DNA of 64,000 nt from Streptomyces albus subsp. chlorinus (GTDB lineage: Bacteria; Actinomycetota; Actinomycetes; Streptomycetales; Streptomycetaceae). A program made the position numbers and the translations under genes. Positions 27,729-36,652 of the stretch are shown piece by piece. Location of the stretch: contig NZ_VJOK01000001.1 in assembly GCF_013302895.1 (NCBI RefSeq), positions 5,830,671-5,894,670 on the forward strand. The letters are read 5' to 3'. Positions within the stretch are counted from its first letter, which is position 1. Each line of letters opens with the position of its first letter. Under the pieces are notes generated by a model that saw only the letters and a program-made list of their open reading frames with translations, did no database searches and was not told the origin of the DNA.

Positions 27729-29452
27729 GACAGTCCCTCCCGTCCCTCACGGACGGACCGGGCCGCCCACCCCGCCAGCGTCGTGCGGCACACCTTGCCC
27801 GTCGGGCCCAGCGGCATCCGCGGGACCTGGAGCAGGTGTTCGGGGAGTTTGCGGCGCTCCAGGCCGCGGGCGGTCTCCAGGTAGGCGGTGAGATCCTCCA
27901 GGGTGAGCGGCGGGGCGCCCGGGGACCGGCGGACGCAGGCGCAGAGGCGTTCGCCCAGGTCGGGGTCGGGGACGCCGACACAGGCGGCCTCGGCCACCGA
28001 CGGGTGGGTGCCCAGTTCGCGTTCGACCTCGGCGGGGGAGATGTTGTAACCGCCGCGTACGACGATCTGCTTGAGACGTCCGAGGACGTGCAGGCGGCCG
28101 TGCGCGTCGAGCCGGCCGAGGTCGCCGGTGCGCACCCAGCCGTCCCGGGTGCGGTAGCGGGCGTCCAGGTCGGGGGCGGCGACGTAGGAGAGCGGGGTCA
28201 TCGGGCCCCGGGCGAGGATCTCGCCCGTCTGCCCGGCCGGAAGGACGCGGTCGGGGGCGGCGGGGTCCGCGATGCGGATGTCCGCGACCCTCGGATCGGG
28301 GCGGCCCGCGCAGGTGCCGTCGCCCGCCGTCGTATGGCAGTTCACGCCGTCCGAGGAACCGTAGACGGTGCGGACGGGGCGTCCGAAGCGGGCGCGGCAC
28401 GCCTCGGCCGTCGTCCGGGGGAGGGCCGCCCCGCTGGAGACCAGCGCCCGCAGCCCGGTGAAGTCCTCGCCCGGCAGCGGCGGGCGGTCCGCGAGACGGC
28501 GCAGCATGGCCGGCACGCCGAAGACATGGGTGGGGCGGTGCGCGACCAGCGCGCGGAGGGCGGCGGCCGGGTCGAAGGCGTCCTGGAGCAGCAGCGTGCC
28601 GCCCAGCGCGGCCACGGTGACGTAGGAGCCGAGCGAGCCGAAGGAGGAGGCCAGCGAGACCAGCACGAGGCTGCGCATCGGACCGTCCCCGTCGTGCAGG
28701 GCCCGGACGTAGCGGGCCCGGCCGCCCGCCATCGCGTTGTGGGAGTAGGCGACCATCTTCGGCTCGGCCTCGGAACCGGAGGAGACGAGGATGCGCACCG
28801 GTGCCTCCGGATCGAGGGAACGGGGCCGGAAGGGCGCCACCCGGAGCGGTGCCGTGAGGGAGTGCACCGTGCCGCTCCCCGCCCCGGCGACCGCCCCCGG
28901 CTCGGCCCCTGGCACGGCCCCTGACATGTCGTCGCAGGTGAAGACCGTCTCCAGGTGGGGCAGCCGGGCCCTGGGCACCGCGTCCTCGGCGCGGGCCACG
29001 ATCAGCGCCCGCGCCCGGGAGCGGGCCAGCAGCCCGGCCGGTCCCCGGTGGCCGGGTCCCGGCGGGTAGGGGAGCGCCACCGCGCCGACGGCCGCGACGG
29101 CGAGTTCGGCGGCCACCGCCGTCCGCCCGTTGGGCAGCCGTACGGCGATGATGTCGCCCTCGCCCAGTCCGTGCGCCGCGAGCCGGGCCGCGAAGCGGCG
29201 GACCATGCCGTCGAGGGCGGCGTAGTCCACCGTGCCCGCCGGATCGATCACCGCCGCCCGGCGCGGGTGGGCGCGCACCCGCGCGGAGAAGAGGGCGTAC
29301 ACGTCCTGGCCCGGGCAGTGGCCGTCCCGGACCCAGCCGCGGCGCAGCGCCTCCGGGACGAGATCGGGGACGCGGACGCCCGCGTTCGAGGTCCAGGCGC
29401 GGTGTGCGGTGCGCGGGGCGTGTGAGGTGTGCGGAACACGAGTACGGGTCAC
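27707..29452 (-). CDS. AMP-forming acyl-CoA ligase / adenylating enzyme
   Basis: 581 residues. The GTG at 29,452 overlaps the CoA-transferase stop as GTGA. The ANL-superfamily core motifs are present: ILVSSGSEAEPKMVAYSHN (phosphate-binding A3, Thr/Ser-poor variant), VYGSSDG (A5), RTGDLGRLDAHG (A7), RLKQIVVRGGYNISPAEVE (A8) and a catalytic Lys in PLGPTGKVCRTTL (A10). It activates a carboxylic acid as acyl-AMP and probably transfers it to CoA. As the last gene of a six-gene minus-strand set with a CoA-transferase, methyltransferase and UbiA enzyme, it likely belongs to the biosynthetic cluster. The acid substrate cannot be read from sequence. Confidence 0.9.
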   Translation of the reverse strand: MTRTRVPHTSHAPRTAHRAWTSNAGVRVPDLVPEALRRGWVRDGHCPGQDVYALFSARVRAHPRRAAVIDPAGTVDYAALDGMVRRFAARLAAHGLGEGDIIAVRLPNGRTAVAAELAVAAVGAVALPYPPGPGHRGPAGLLARSRARALIVARAEDAVPRARLPHLETVFTCDDMSGAVPGAEPGAVAGAGSGTVHSLTAPLRVAPFRPRSLDPEAPVRILVSSGSEAEPKMVAYSHNAMAGGRARYVRALHDGDGPMRSLVLVSLASSFGSLGSYVTVAALGGTLLLQDAFDPAAALRALVAHRPTHVFGVPAMLRRLADRPPLPGEDFTGLRALVSSGAALPRTTAEACRARFGRPVRTVYGSSDGVNCHTTAGDGTCAGRPDPRVADIRIADPAAPDRVLPAGQTGEILARGPMTPLSYVAAPDLDARYRTRDGWVRTGDLGRLDAHGRLHVLGRLKQIVVRGGYNISPAEVERELGTHPSVAEAACVGVPDPDLGERLCACVRRSPGAPPLTLEDLTAYLETARGLERRKLPEHLLQVPRMPLGPTGKVCRTTLAGWAARSVREGREGLSYSPLDA

Positions 29453-31458
29453 AGGAACTCCCAGGGGGTGACGGGCCGGACGTATCCGTTCGAGCCGGGG
29501 CTGCCGCTGCCGCGCTCGGCCGCCCCGGGGGCTGCCGCCCCGGGGGCCGCCGTGCTGGAGGCCGCCGTGCTGGGGCCTGGCCTTTCGGGGTTTACGGTGC
29601 CGGGACCGGCCGGATTCCGGTCCGCCGTTCCCGGTGCGGCGCCGGGGTCGGCCCCGCCGCGCTCCACGGCGGCCTCGAAACGCGGGTCGGTGGCCAGCCG
29701 GGCGAGGTCGGTGCACACGGGTACCGCCGTCAGCCCGGCCCGGGCGAACCGCGCCGTCCACTCCGCGGTCGTCGCCTCGCTCATCCGGGTGGCGAGGGCG
29801 TCCGCACACGTGGCCGCGTCCGCGCCGATCACGTCGGCGACCCGGTCCGGCAGCCGGCGCGCCGCGTCCGCCAGCCACAGATGGCCGTCGGCGGTGGCGA
29901 GGGGGCGGTCCCACGGACCCCAGTGGGCGCGTGTGCGGGGCCGGGGAACCACCGAGGCTGCGGACAGCAGCGAGGAGTCCACCCGCACGGCCCGGCCGGT
30001 CCGGGCCCGCACCAGCAGCGCGGCCAGCACCGCCTGGGCGCAGACCAGACCGCCCAGCACGTCGGTCAGCGTCATCAGCGAGGGGACCGGCGTCTCGTGG
30101 GCGGGCCGGACGGCGGCGGCCAGCCCGCTGTGCGCCTGCACGAGGAAGTCCGTGCCCACGGGCGGCGCGGGCCCCAGCAGGTCGCCCCAGCCCGAGGCCC
30201 ACGCGTGGACCAGGCGTGGCCGGCCGGCGCACAGGTCCTCGGCGTCCAGGCGGAACCGCGCGGCCTTCCCCGGCGCCCAGTTGTGCAGGAACACGTCCGC
30301 GTCACCGGTCAGTTCGCGGACGGTGCGCCGCCCCGCCGCCGTCGTGATGTCCGCCTCGACGACGGTCTTGCCGTCGTTGAGCGCCCGGAACCGGGCCGAA
30401 CACGCCCCCGCCAGCGGCGGCATGCCCCGCATCGGGTCGCCGCCCGGCGGCTCGACGCGGACGACCTCGGCACCCAGCAGCCGCAGCACGTGCCCGGCCA
30501 GCGGCCCCTGCACCCGCCGCGTCGACTCCACGACCCGCACCCCGGCGAGCGGAAGCGGACCGGCACCGGCCGGCCCGCCCCCGGCCCGGGCGATCCCGTC
30601 CCCGGCCCGAGTGATCCCGCCTTTGGCCCAAGTGGCGCCGCCTCCGGCGTGTTTGCCGCCGGGCCCCGCCCACGCGGTGCCGTGCCCCGGCCCCGCGGTC
30701 CCGCCTCCCACCGGACCGAGCGTCCACGGCCGGGGCGTCTCCCCGGGTGCCGGATCCTGGCGTACGGGCAGCACGTCCGCGCCGGACCGGGCCGCCGCGG
30801 CACTGATCGTCGCGTACGGCAACCCGCCCACGAGCCGGTGGAGTTCTTGGGGCAGCGGGCAGGTGGCGGTCGCGAAGCGCTGCTGGAACGGGGTCCAGCC
30901 GTCGCGCAGTGCGGTGCGGGAGGCGCCGAGCCGCTGCCAGAAGCCCAGCCAGCGTTCGGCGTCGAGCGCTTCCAGCTCGAAGGCCACACCGTCGGCGGTC
31001 ACGAACGCGCGGTGGCCCCCGTGCTCGGCGGAGCGGCGCTTCCGTCCGCACTCCTGTTCCGTGCCGTCCCCGGTGGCCGTGGCCGCCGCCAGGTACTGCG
31101 TGACGCTGAAGAGCGCAGCACGGCTCACCGAGGTGCGCACCCGCGCCGGGTCGCCGCCGGCGAGCCGTCCCAGCAGCACGGCGCAGACGCCCTGCGCGGC
31201 GAGCACGCCCGCCACCGTGGCGGCGTAGTCCACGGCCAGTGGGGTGGGCCGCCCGGCGGCCCGGCCGTGCACCTCCATCAGGCCGCAGGCGGCCTGCACG
31301 GACCGCTCGTCCGCCAGGGGCAGGTCCACCGGATCCGCCCAGTCGATGCGGTACGGCACGCCGGCCGTGCCAGGCTCGTCGACGAGCGCGAGGAGGCGCG
31401 CGGCCACCTGGTGCGCGGCCTGCGGGAGCGGGCGGACCCGCGGCGGGCTGGAGGTCAC
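29449..31458 (-). CDS. CaiB/BaiF family (class III) CoA-transferase with extra N-terminal half
   Basis: 669 residues from a GTG at 31,458 overlapping the methyltransferase stop. This is much longer than a typical single CaiB chain of about 400. Residues about 305-640 form a class III CoA-transferase domain (LAGVRVVESTRRVQGPLAGH, LGAEVVRVEPPGGDPMRG, DVFLHNWAPGKAARF). Residues 1-280 contain a second, partial CaiB-like region (VDYAATVAGVLAAQGVCAVL, SRAALFSVTQYLAAA), separated by a Gly/Ala-rich linker. The C-terminal 45 residues are Ala/Pro-rich. It probably moves CoA between carboxylates during pathway assembly. A fused pseudo-dimer is an attractive explanation, but active-site status needs alignment. 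Confidence 0.85.
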   Translation of the reverse strand: MTSSPPRVRPLPQAAHQVAARLLALVDEPGTAGVPYRIDWADPVDLPLADERSVQAACGLMEVHGRAAGRPTPLAVDYAATVAGVLAAQGVCAVLLGRLAGGDPARVRTSVSRAALFSVTQYLAAATATGDGTEQECGRKRRSAEHGGHRAFVTADGVAFELEALDAERWLGFWQRLGASRTALRDGWTPFQQRFATATCPLPQELHRLVGGLPYATISAAAARSGADVLPVRQDPAPGETPRPWTLGPVGGGTAGPGHGTAWAGPGGKHAGGGATWAKGGITRAGDGIARAGGGPAGAGPLPLAGVRVVESTRRVQGPLAGHVLRLLGAEVVRVEPPGGDPMRGMPPLAGACSARFRALNDGKTVVEADITTAAGRRTVRELTGDADVFLHNWAPGKAARFRLDAEDLCAGRPRLVHAWASGWGDLLGPAPPVGTDFLVQAHSGLAAAVRPAHETPVPSLMTLTDVLGGLVCAQAVLAALLVRARTGRAVRVDSSLLSAASVVPRPRTRAHWGPWDRPLATADGHLWLADAARRLPDRVADVIGADAATCADALATRMSEATTAEWTARFARAGLTAVPVCTDLARLATDPRFEAAVERGGADPGAAPGTADRNPAGPGTVNPERPGPSTAASSTAAPGAAAPGAAERGSGSPGSNGYVRPVTPWEFL

Positions 31459-32339
31459 GCGGCGGCCCCCCGCCCCGGACGCCGCCCCTGCACGGTGTAG
31501 AGCACACTGGAGGCGGCACGGAACGACGGATCGCGCATGAGGTCCCGCACCCGCGAGAGCTGTCGCGGCGTCAGCCCCTCGGCCAGCAGCCGCTCCTCCA
31601 GCTGGTAGGTGTGGTTCAGCTGGAGCCGCAGGCCCGGCGAGTCGGCGGTGCGCAGCTCGATGCGGGGGCGTACGTCGATGTCCGTCAGCCCCGCGTGGCG
31701 CAGCGCCGACGGCACCTGCCGGCCCCAGTGCGGGTCGCCTCCGGCGGCACGGAAGACGGCGCACTTGGCGGCGAGGAACGCCTCGTAGTCCCGCGCCGAC
31801 TCCTCGTCCGGGGTGAGCAGCGGCGGCTCGTAGGAGGTGTCGAACTCCTCGATGTGGAGCAGCCCGCCGGGCGCCAGCGCCCGCACCAGCTTGGCCAGCA
31901 CCTCGACCCTGTCCGGCACGTGCTGGAGGACGAGGCGGGCCACGATCAGGTCGTAGGCGGCCTCCGGGAGCGGGTCCCGCGACACATCGTGGGTGAGTGT
32001 CGTCAGCCCCGGGCGCGGGGCGATGTGCTGGGGCGCAAGGTCGGTGGCGGTGACATGGCCGCCCGGGGCGGCGCGCTCGGCGAGCCAGTGCGCCACGGTA
32101 CCGCCCCCGGCCCCGATCTCCAGGCACCGCCAGCCCGGCCCGACACCGGCTGAGGCCAGGCGGTCGAACGTCGCGGCGTCGTAGGCCGCCGCCAGCCAGC
32201 GGTACTGCTCGCTCCGGTGCGCGGCCCCGGCCTCGGCACCGGAAGCGGTACCGAACGCGTAACCGGGTGTCTGCGGGGGCGTCTGTGCGGGTGCGCGCGG
32301 GGGCGTCTGCAAGGGGGTGTGCGAGGGTGCCTTGCCCAT
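31455..32339 (-). CDS. SAM-dependent class I methyltransferase
   Basis: 294 residues. The ATG at 32,339 has AAGGAGA 10 nt upstream and lies 14 nt after the ligase stop. The first 30 residues are Pro/Thr-rich. The Rossmann core has motif I CLEIGAGGGTVAHWLAERA, a motif II Asp in HVTATDLAPQHI, and motif post-I/IV sequences (DLIVARLVLQHVPDRVEVL, LAPGGLLHIEEFD). It resembles small-molecule O/N/C-methyltransferases of biosynthetic clusters. The methyl acceptor is unknown. It lies between the two AMP-ligase/CoA-transferase genes in the same operon. Confidence 0.9.
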   Translation of the reverse strand: MGKAPSHTPLQTPPRAPAQTPPQTPGYAFGTASGAEAGAAHRSEQYRWLAAAYDAATFDRLASAGVGPGWRCLEIGAGGGTVAHWLAERAAPGGHVTATDLAPQHIAPRPGLTTLTHDVSRDPLPEAAYDLIVARLVLQHVPDRVEVLAKLVRALAPGGLLHIEEFDTSYEPPLLTPDEESARDYEAFLAAKCAVFRAAGGDPHWGRQVPSALRHAGLTDIDVRPRIELRTADSPGLRLQLNHTYQLEERLLAEGLTPRQLSRVRDLMRDPSFRAASSVLYTVQGRRPGRGAAA

Positions 32340-32353
32340 GAGGGTGTGTCTCC

Positions 32354-33961
32354 TTACGTCCACCGGCCGGAGCCGGCCGTCCGTGCGCTGCCGGTGAGCT
32401 GCCGCAGCAGCGCCGTGCGCCTCACCTTTCCCGTACCGGTGCGCGGCACCTCGTCCCAGGTGAGCGCCACCGGCTCGCCCAGCGGCGGCAGGTCCCGCAC
32501 GGCCAGGTCCCAGGCGGCCCGGTCCAGCACGCCGTCCTGCGTGACGACGACCGGCAGCGGCGGGCGCCCTGGCGGGTTCAGCAGCACGCACTCCGCGATC
32601 TGGGGCAGCCGGTCCTCCAGCAGGTCCTCCGCGCGCAGGCAGCTCAGCAGGGGAGTGCGGTCCACCTCGCGGTCGAGCAGCTCCACCGTGCCGTCCCCGC
32701 GCCGCAGCCCGAGGTCACCGGTGTTCCACCAGGCGCCGAGCTGCTTGGCCGCCCAGCGGTCGCTCTCCCCGACGTACCCCGCGGCAAGTGCCGCCGTCCG
32801 CGCCAGGACGAGCCCCGCCTGCCCGCGCGGCAGGGGCCGGAAGGTGTCCGGATCGACCACCCGCAGCCGCGTCTTGCCCGGCACCGGCCGCCCCACGTCG
32901 CGGCTGCCGCCCGCCACGGCGTCGTCCGCGGCGGACCGCCGGGTGTGGAAACGGAAGGTGAGCGGCCCCGTCTCCGTCTGGCCCCAGCCCTGCATCCACA
33001 GCGGGGAGCGCCGCGCGCTCGCCCGCAGATAGGCGCGCACGGTCGGCGGGTGCACGGCGTCATAGGTGCTGATGAACAGCCGCACCCGGCGGAAGGGGTT
33101 GTCCAGCCGCCGGGTCAGCGGTTCGAAGCGCACGTACGACGCCGGAAGCGCCTCCATGACCGTGGGCGGGTGCGCCCGCAGCACCGGGTCGGCCAGGTCG
33201 GGATCCTGGCCGGTGACGATGGCGATCTCGGCCGGGTCCAGGCACAGCGCGCTCGCCGTCCAGCAGAACGTCCTCCCGTGCGCGTAGGAGCTGGCGTTGA
33301 CCAGCGTGTCGTCGCGCCGCACACCGATGCGCGGGTAGCGCACCGTCTCGAACCTGGCCAGCTTCCCGACGAGGGTGCGCGTCGAGTGCGCGACCAGTTT
33401 CGGCACCCCGGTGGTGCCGGAGGTGTGGTTGACGACCAGCGGCTCGTCGTCGTGCCGGCGGTACGGGGGCGGCGCCGGTGCGTCCGCCACGTCGTCCAGG
33501 CCCAGGACGCCCGGGGCACGGCCGTCGGCGTCCGGGGCACGGCCGTCCAGCAGCAGCGTGACCGGTGCCGCCTCCAGGGCGTCCGCGGCACCCAGCTCCT
33601 CCCACACCTGGCGGGTGGTGACCAGCAGCGCCGGTGACAGCCGCCGCAGCAGCGTGAGCAGCCACTGGCGGGGCAACTGGGCGGACAGCTGCGCCGGTAC
33701 GGCACCGATACGGACGGCCGCGCAGGCGAGCACGTCGTAGTCCCAGTGGTTCGGCTTGACGACCGCCACCCGGTCCGAGGGCCCCGCCCCGGCGGCGGCG
33801 AACCACCCGGCCGCCCGCCGCACCAGTGCGGCGAGTTCCGGAACGGTGTAGCTGGTGGCGCTTTCCGAGGCGATGTCGAAGGGCCGGTCGAGGTGGACGC
33901 GGGTACGCACCCTCCGCGCGGCGCACTCCTCGAACAGCACCCCCATGTCGTGCGGTTTCAC
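32354..33961 (-). CDS. AMP-dependent synthetase/ligase
   Basis: 535 residues. The GTG at 33,961 has AAGGAG at 7-nt spacing and overlaps the oxidoreductase stop as GTGA. ANL motifs are clear: VNHTSGTTGVPKLVAHS (A3), GWGQTETGPLTFRFH (A5), WNTGDLGLRRGDG (A7) and a catalytic Lys in VPRTGTGKVRRTALL (A10). It adenylates a carboxylic acid and likely forms its CoA ester or an amide/ester through a partner. It is the second such enzyme in the cluster, and the two differ clearly in their substrate-binding regions, so two acids are probably activated. Confidence 0.9.
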   Translation of the reverse strand: MKPHDMGVLFEECAARRVRTRVHLDRPFDIASESATSYTVPELAALVRRAAGWFAAAGAGPSDRVAVVKPNHWDYDVLACAAVRIGAVPAQLSAQLPRQWLLTLLRRLSPALLVTTRQVWEELGAADALEAAPVTLLLDGRAPDADGRAPGVLGLDDVADAPAPPPYRRHDDEPLVVNHTSGTTGVPKLVAHSTRTLVGKLARFETVRYPRIGVRRDDTLVNASSYAHGRTFCWTASALCLDPAEIAIVTGQDPDLADPVLRAHPPTVMEALPASYVRFEPLTRRLDNPFRRVRLFISTYDAVHPPTVRAYLRASARRSPLWMQGWGQTETGPLTFRFHTRRSAADDAVAGGSRDVGRPVPGKTRLRVVDPDTFRPLPRGQAGLVLARTAALAAGYVGESDRWAAKQLGAWWNTGDLGLRRGDGTVELLDREVDRTPLLSCLRAEDLLEDRLPQIAECVLLNPPGRPPLPVVVTQDGVLDRAAWDLAVRDLPPLGEPVALTWDEVPRTGTGKVRRTALLRQLTGSARTAGSGRWT

Positions 33962-35301
33962 CGGGTCTCCTTCCGGCCGAAGCGGGACAGCACGCGGGAG
34001 GCGGCCAGCGCCCCCGCCCGGACGGCGCCCTCACTGGCGGGCCGCAGCGTGATCCAGTCACCGGCGTACTCCACCGGCCGCACGGCACGGTGCGCGAACG
34101 CCCGGCGGTGGTGCAGGGCGCGCGGAGTGGCCTCCGGCAGGCCGTGCGGGAAGGCGTGCACGAAGGTGTCCGTGCACGCCTTCCGCAGCCCGGGGACGTA
34201 CCGGCGGGCGGCGGCCACCAGACGGGCGGCCACCTCCTCGTCCGGCGCGCGGAGCAGCTCGGGGACGCGCGCCGGGGCCGCCATCAGGCTCAGCAGCCCC
34301 TTGCCCGCCGGCGCCCTGCCGGGATGCTTGGCGTGGTCGACGACGATGCCCGAGAGCACGCTCTCCTCCACCGCCGGAGTCAGCAGGACGTACACCGGCC
34401 TGCGGGACGGCGGAGCCAGCGGCCTGTCCAGCAGGCAACTGACCTTCAGCACCGGCGTGAAGGTGCACGACGACAGGAACGGCAGCTCGTCCTCGGGGGC
34501 GTTGGCGTGCAGCCGCAGCGCCTCGGGAGCCGGAACGCACAGCACCACCGCCCGCGCCCGCACCTCGCCGTCGGCCAGCCGTACCCGCGCCGACTCCGGC
34601 TCGGTGACGACCTCGTGCACCTCGGCGCCGGTGACCACGTCCAGGTCCTTGGCCAGCCTTCGGGCCAGCAGGTCCATGCCGTCGCGGTAGGTGCCCCAGC
34701 TCTCCGTGGTGCCCACCGACAGCAGCAGACTCAACAGTGGGGCGGCGGCCGCGCGTTCGGTGCTCCAGCCGAAGAAGTTCCCGGCGACCGGCTGGAACAG
34801 GTAGTCGTGCAGGTCCGGATGGTAGCGGTGGGCGAACTCCCGTACCGTCGCCGCGCCCACCGGGGTCCGCTCGGGCCGGTCGCCGTCGAAGGCACGGCGG
34901 CGGCGCCCGGCCCACGCCGTGAACCGGAGCAGGTCGAGGCGGGCGCGCGGGGACAGCCCGGGACCGGTCAGCGGCGCGGACCGCGACGCCACACCGGGAC
35001 GGGCGCGGCCCGCGCGCCACACACCGATGGACGCGCCGATGGACGGCACGTCCTCGTCCCGCACCCCCAGCCGGCGCAGCAGCTCCCAGGTGGCCCGGTA
35101 GCCGTGCCGGGGAATCTGCTCGGCTCCCTCGTCCACGGTGTAGCCGGCGTGCCGGAAGCTGTGCATCCGGCCGCCCACCTCCGCCCGCCGCTCGAACACC
35201 CGCACCTGGAGCCCGGCCCGGCGCAGTTCGTGCGCGGCCGTCAGACCGGCCACGCCCGCGCCGACCACCACGGCGTCCAGGTCACACGCCGCCCCGCTCA
35301 C
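33958..35301 (-). CDS. FAD-dependent oxidoreductase (protoporphyrinogen oxidase / phytoene desaturase-like)
   Basis: 447 residues from a GTG at 35,301 overlapping the UbiA stop. The dinucleotide-binding fold starts at residue about 9 (VVVGAGVAGLTAAHELRRAG) with the following acidic residue and GGRMHSF, typical of the amine oxidase/desaturase family. C-terminal FAD contacts include VEYAGDWI and an EGAVRAGALAASRVL helix. Enzymes of this family oxidise prenyl chains, porphyrins or amines. Next to a UbiA prenyltransferase it could modify the prenyl group or oxidise an amine, and I cannot decide between these. Confidence 0.88.
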   Translation of the reverse strand: MSGAACDLDAVVVGAGVAGLTAAHELRRAGLQVRVFERRAEVGGRMHSFRHAGYTVDEGAEQIPRHGYRATWELLRRLGVRDEDVPSIGASIGVWRAGRARPGVASRSAPLTGPGLSPRARLDLLRFTAWAGRRRRAFDGDRPERTPVGAATVREFAHRYHPDLHDYLFQPVAGNFFGWSTERAAAAPLLSLLLSVGTTESWGTYRDGMDLLARRLAKDLDVVTGAEVHEVVTEPESARVRLADGEVRARAVVLCVPAPEALRLHANAPEDELPFLSSCTFTPVLKVSCLLDRPLAPPSRRPVYVLLTPAVEESVLSGIVVDHAKHPGRAPAGKGLLSLMAAPARVPELLRAPDEEVAARLVAAARRYVPGLRKACTDTFVHAFPHGLPEATPRALHHRRAFAHRAVRPVEYAGDWITLRPASEGAVRAGALAASRVLSRFGRKETR

Positions 35302-36293
35302 GCGGCCGCCTCCGCGCCGTGCAGCAGCCCCGCGCAGATCAGCAGTACGGTGCTGACCCGGTGCACCACGAAGCCCTGCCTGCGGGCGCGCATGATGTCG
35401 CCCCCGCCGAATCCGCCGCCCCCGCCGAACCCGGTGAGGTACTGGCGGGCCCGCAACGCGGTCACCGGCAGCATCAGCGCCACGAACCACCACGGCGCCA
35501 CCCCGGTCGCACTGCCCGCGGCGCCGACCAGGAACTCCGCGGCGGACAGCGCCCCGATGAAGACGGCGTTGCCCCGCGCGGAGACCAGACAGGCCACCGT
35601 GGGCCGTCCCACCGCCCGGTCCCCGGGGATGTCGTTGGTGTTGGAGTAGACGCCGAACATCAGCGGCCCGAACCCGAACAGCACCCCCAGGATCAGCACG
35701 AACCCCGAGAAGCGGCCCGCGGCCAGCCCGTAGGGCGCCAGCACCAGGGCGACACCCAGCGCGACCAGGAAGACCTCCTGGAAGCCGCGATAGCTGATCT
35801 TGACGCCGTACGAGTACTGGAGCGCCGTCACGAACAGCACCGGCACCAGCGCCAGCGTCCAGCCGGGGCGGTGCGGGGCGACCACGACGGCGGCCGACCA
35901 CAGCGCGGCACCGCCCGCCGCGGTGATCCAGGCGAAGGCGAGCGCCTCCCGCATCGACAGCGTTCCGGCGATCAGCGGTTTGCGCAGCTTTCTGCGCAGT
36001 GGGTCGTTCGGCCCGTAGTTGGCGGCGTCACTGCCGTCCCGGTAGCCCGTGACGTCGTCCAGGGCGACCATCGCCATCACCACCAGCACCTCGCCCACGA
36101 GGAACAGCGCCAGCGTCCAGACCGCCGCCGCGCCGAACCGGGACAGGGGCAGCAGCGCCGCCGAGAGCGCCACCGCGATGCTGGGGTAGTAGTCGTAGAC
36201 ATCGAGCTTGCCGAGCCGCGCGAAACTGCGCGCCTTGCTCTCCGGGCGCGGCCCGGTGGCCGGAAGGGACCCGGACTGGACGTGCGTGGTCAT
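35298..36293 (-). CDS. UbiA-family prenyltransferase
   Basis: 331 residues. The ATG at 36,293 has AAGGAG upstream. Eight to nine hydrophobic helices predict an integral membrane protein. The two Asp-rich motifs of UbiA enzymes are visible: LDDVTGYRDGSD near residue 75-86 and NTNDIPGDRAVGRP near residue 215-228. These bind Mg-diphosphate of the prenyl donor. A Gly-rich loop (GFGGGGGFGGGD) lies near residue 295. UbiA enzymes prenylate aromatic acids, quinones or lipids, and some are terpene cyclases. Here it starts a coupled operon with an oxidoreductase, ligases and CoA-transferase. Confidence 0.92.
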   Translation of the reverse strand: MTTHVQSGSLPATGPRPESKARSFARLGKLDVYDYYPSIAVALSAALLPLSRFGAAAVWTLALFLVGEVLVVMAMVALDDVTGYRDGSDAANYGPNDPLRRKLRKPLIAGTLSMREALAFAWITAAGGAALWSAAVVVAPHRPGWTLALVPVLFVTALQYSYGVKISYRGFQEVFLVALGVALVLAPYGLAAGRFSGFVLILGVLFGFGPLMFGVYSNTNDIPGDRAVGRPTVACLVSARGNAVFIGALSAAEFLVGAAGSATGVAPWWFVALMLPVTALRARQYLTGFGGGGGFGGGDIMRARRQGFVVHRVSTVLLICAGLLHGAEAAA

Positions 36294-36615
36294 CGCTCCG
36301 CTCTCCTTGGGTTGCGGCCGGTACGGGCCGGCGGGTTTCTGGTCGGTGGTCGGTCGTCGGTGGTCGGTCGGGGCTCGGTCCGGTGCTCGGTACGGGCCGT
36401 ACGGGGTCGGCCGGTGCCGGTACTTGAGGGGCGTGTGCTCCTTGAGGGCGTGTGCTGGTGAGGCGGGGGCGGGTGCCGCGGTGGTACGGGGTGGTATGGG
36501 CGCGACGGCGGTACGGCGGTGGGCCCGGCAGTGGGCCGGCCTGTCGCCGGCCCGGTGGCCCCTGTGCCCCATCACCCCTGCGCTCCGGCGCCGTTTCGAC
36601 CCCGGGCCTCCCGGA
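36294..36615. promoter_or_regulatory. Putative promoter region of the UbiA operon with direct repeats
   Basis: No gene is seen between the UbiA start and the aminotransferase terminator. The interval contains two copies of TCGGTGGTCGGTCG-like sequence at about 36,343-36,370 and two GGTACGGGCCG-like units near 36,320 and 36,389. They could be operator repeats for the UbiA operon, but a clear -10/-35 pair was not found. Confidence 0.4.
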
Positions 36616-36645
36616 ACCGCCGTTCCGGCTCCTCGGAACGGCGGT
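36616..36645 (-). terminator. 12-bp hairpin terminator of the aminotransferase pair
   Basis: The arms 36,616-36,627 and 36,634-36,645 are perfectly complementary with a 6-nt loop. Read on the minus strand, it starts 8 nt after the aminotransferase stop. It separates the aminotransferase transcript from the UbiA operon on the same strand. Confidence 0.8.
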
Positions 36646-36652
36646 CCGCCGC

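Noticed and set aside
29404..31500. Long + strand frames opposite the CoA-transferase gene.
   Set aside because: They are antisense shadows. The minus strand has ligase and CoA-transferase motifs and coupled starts.
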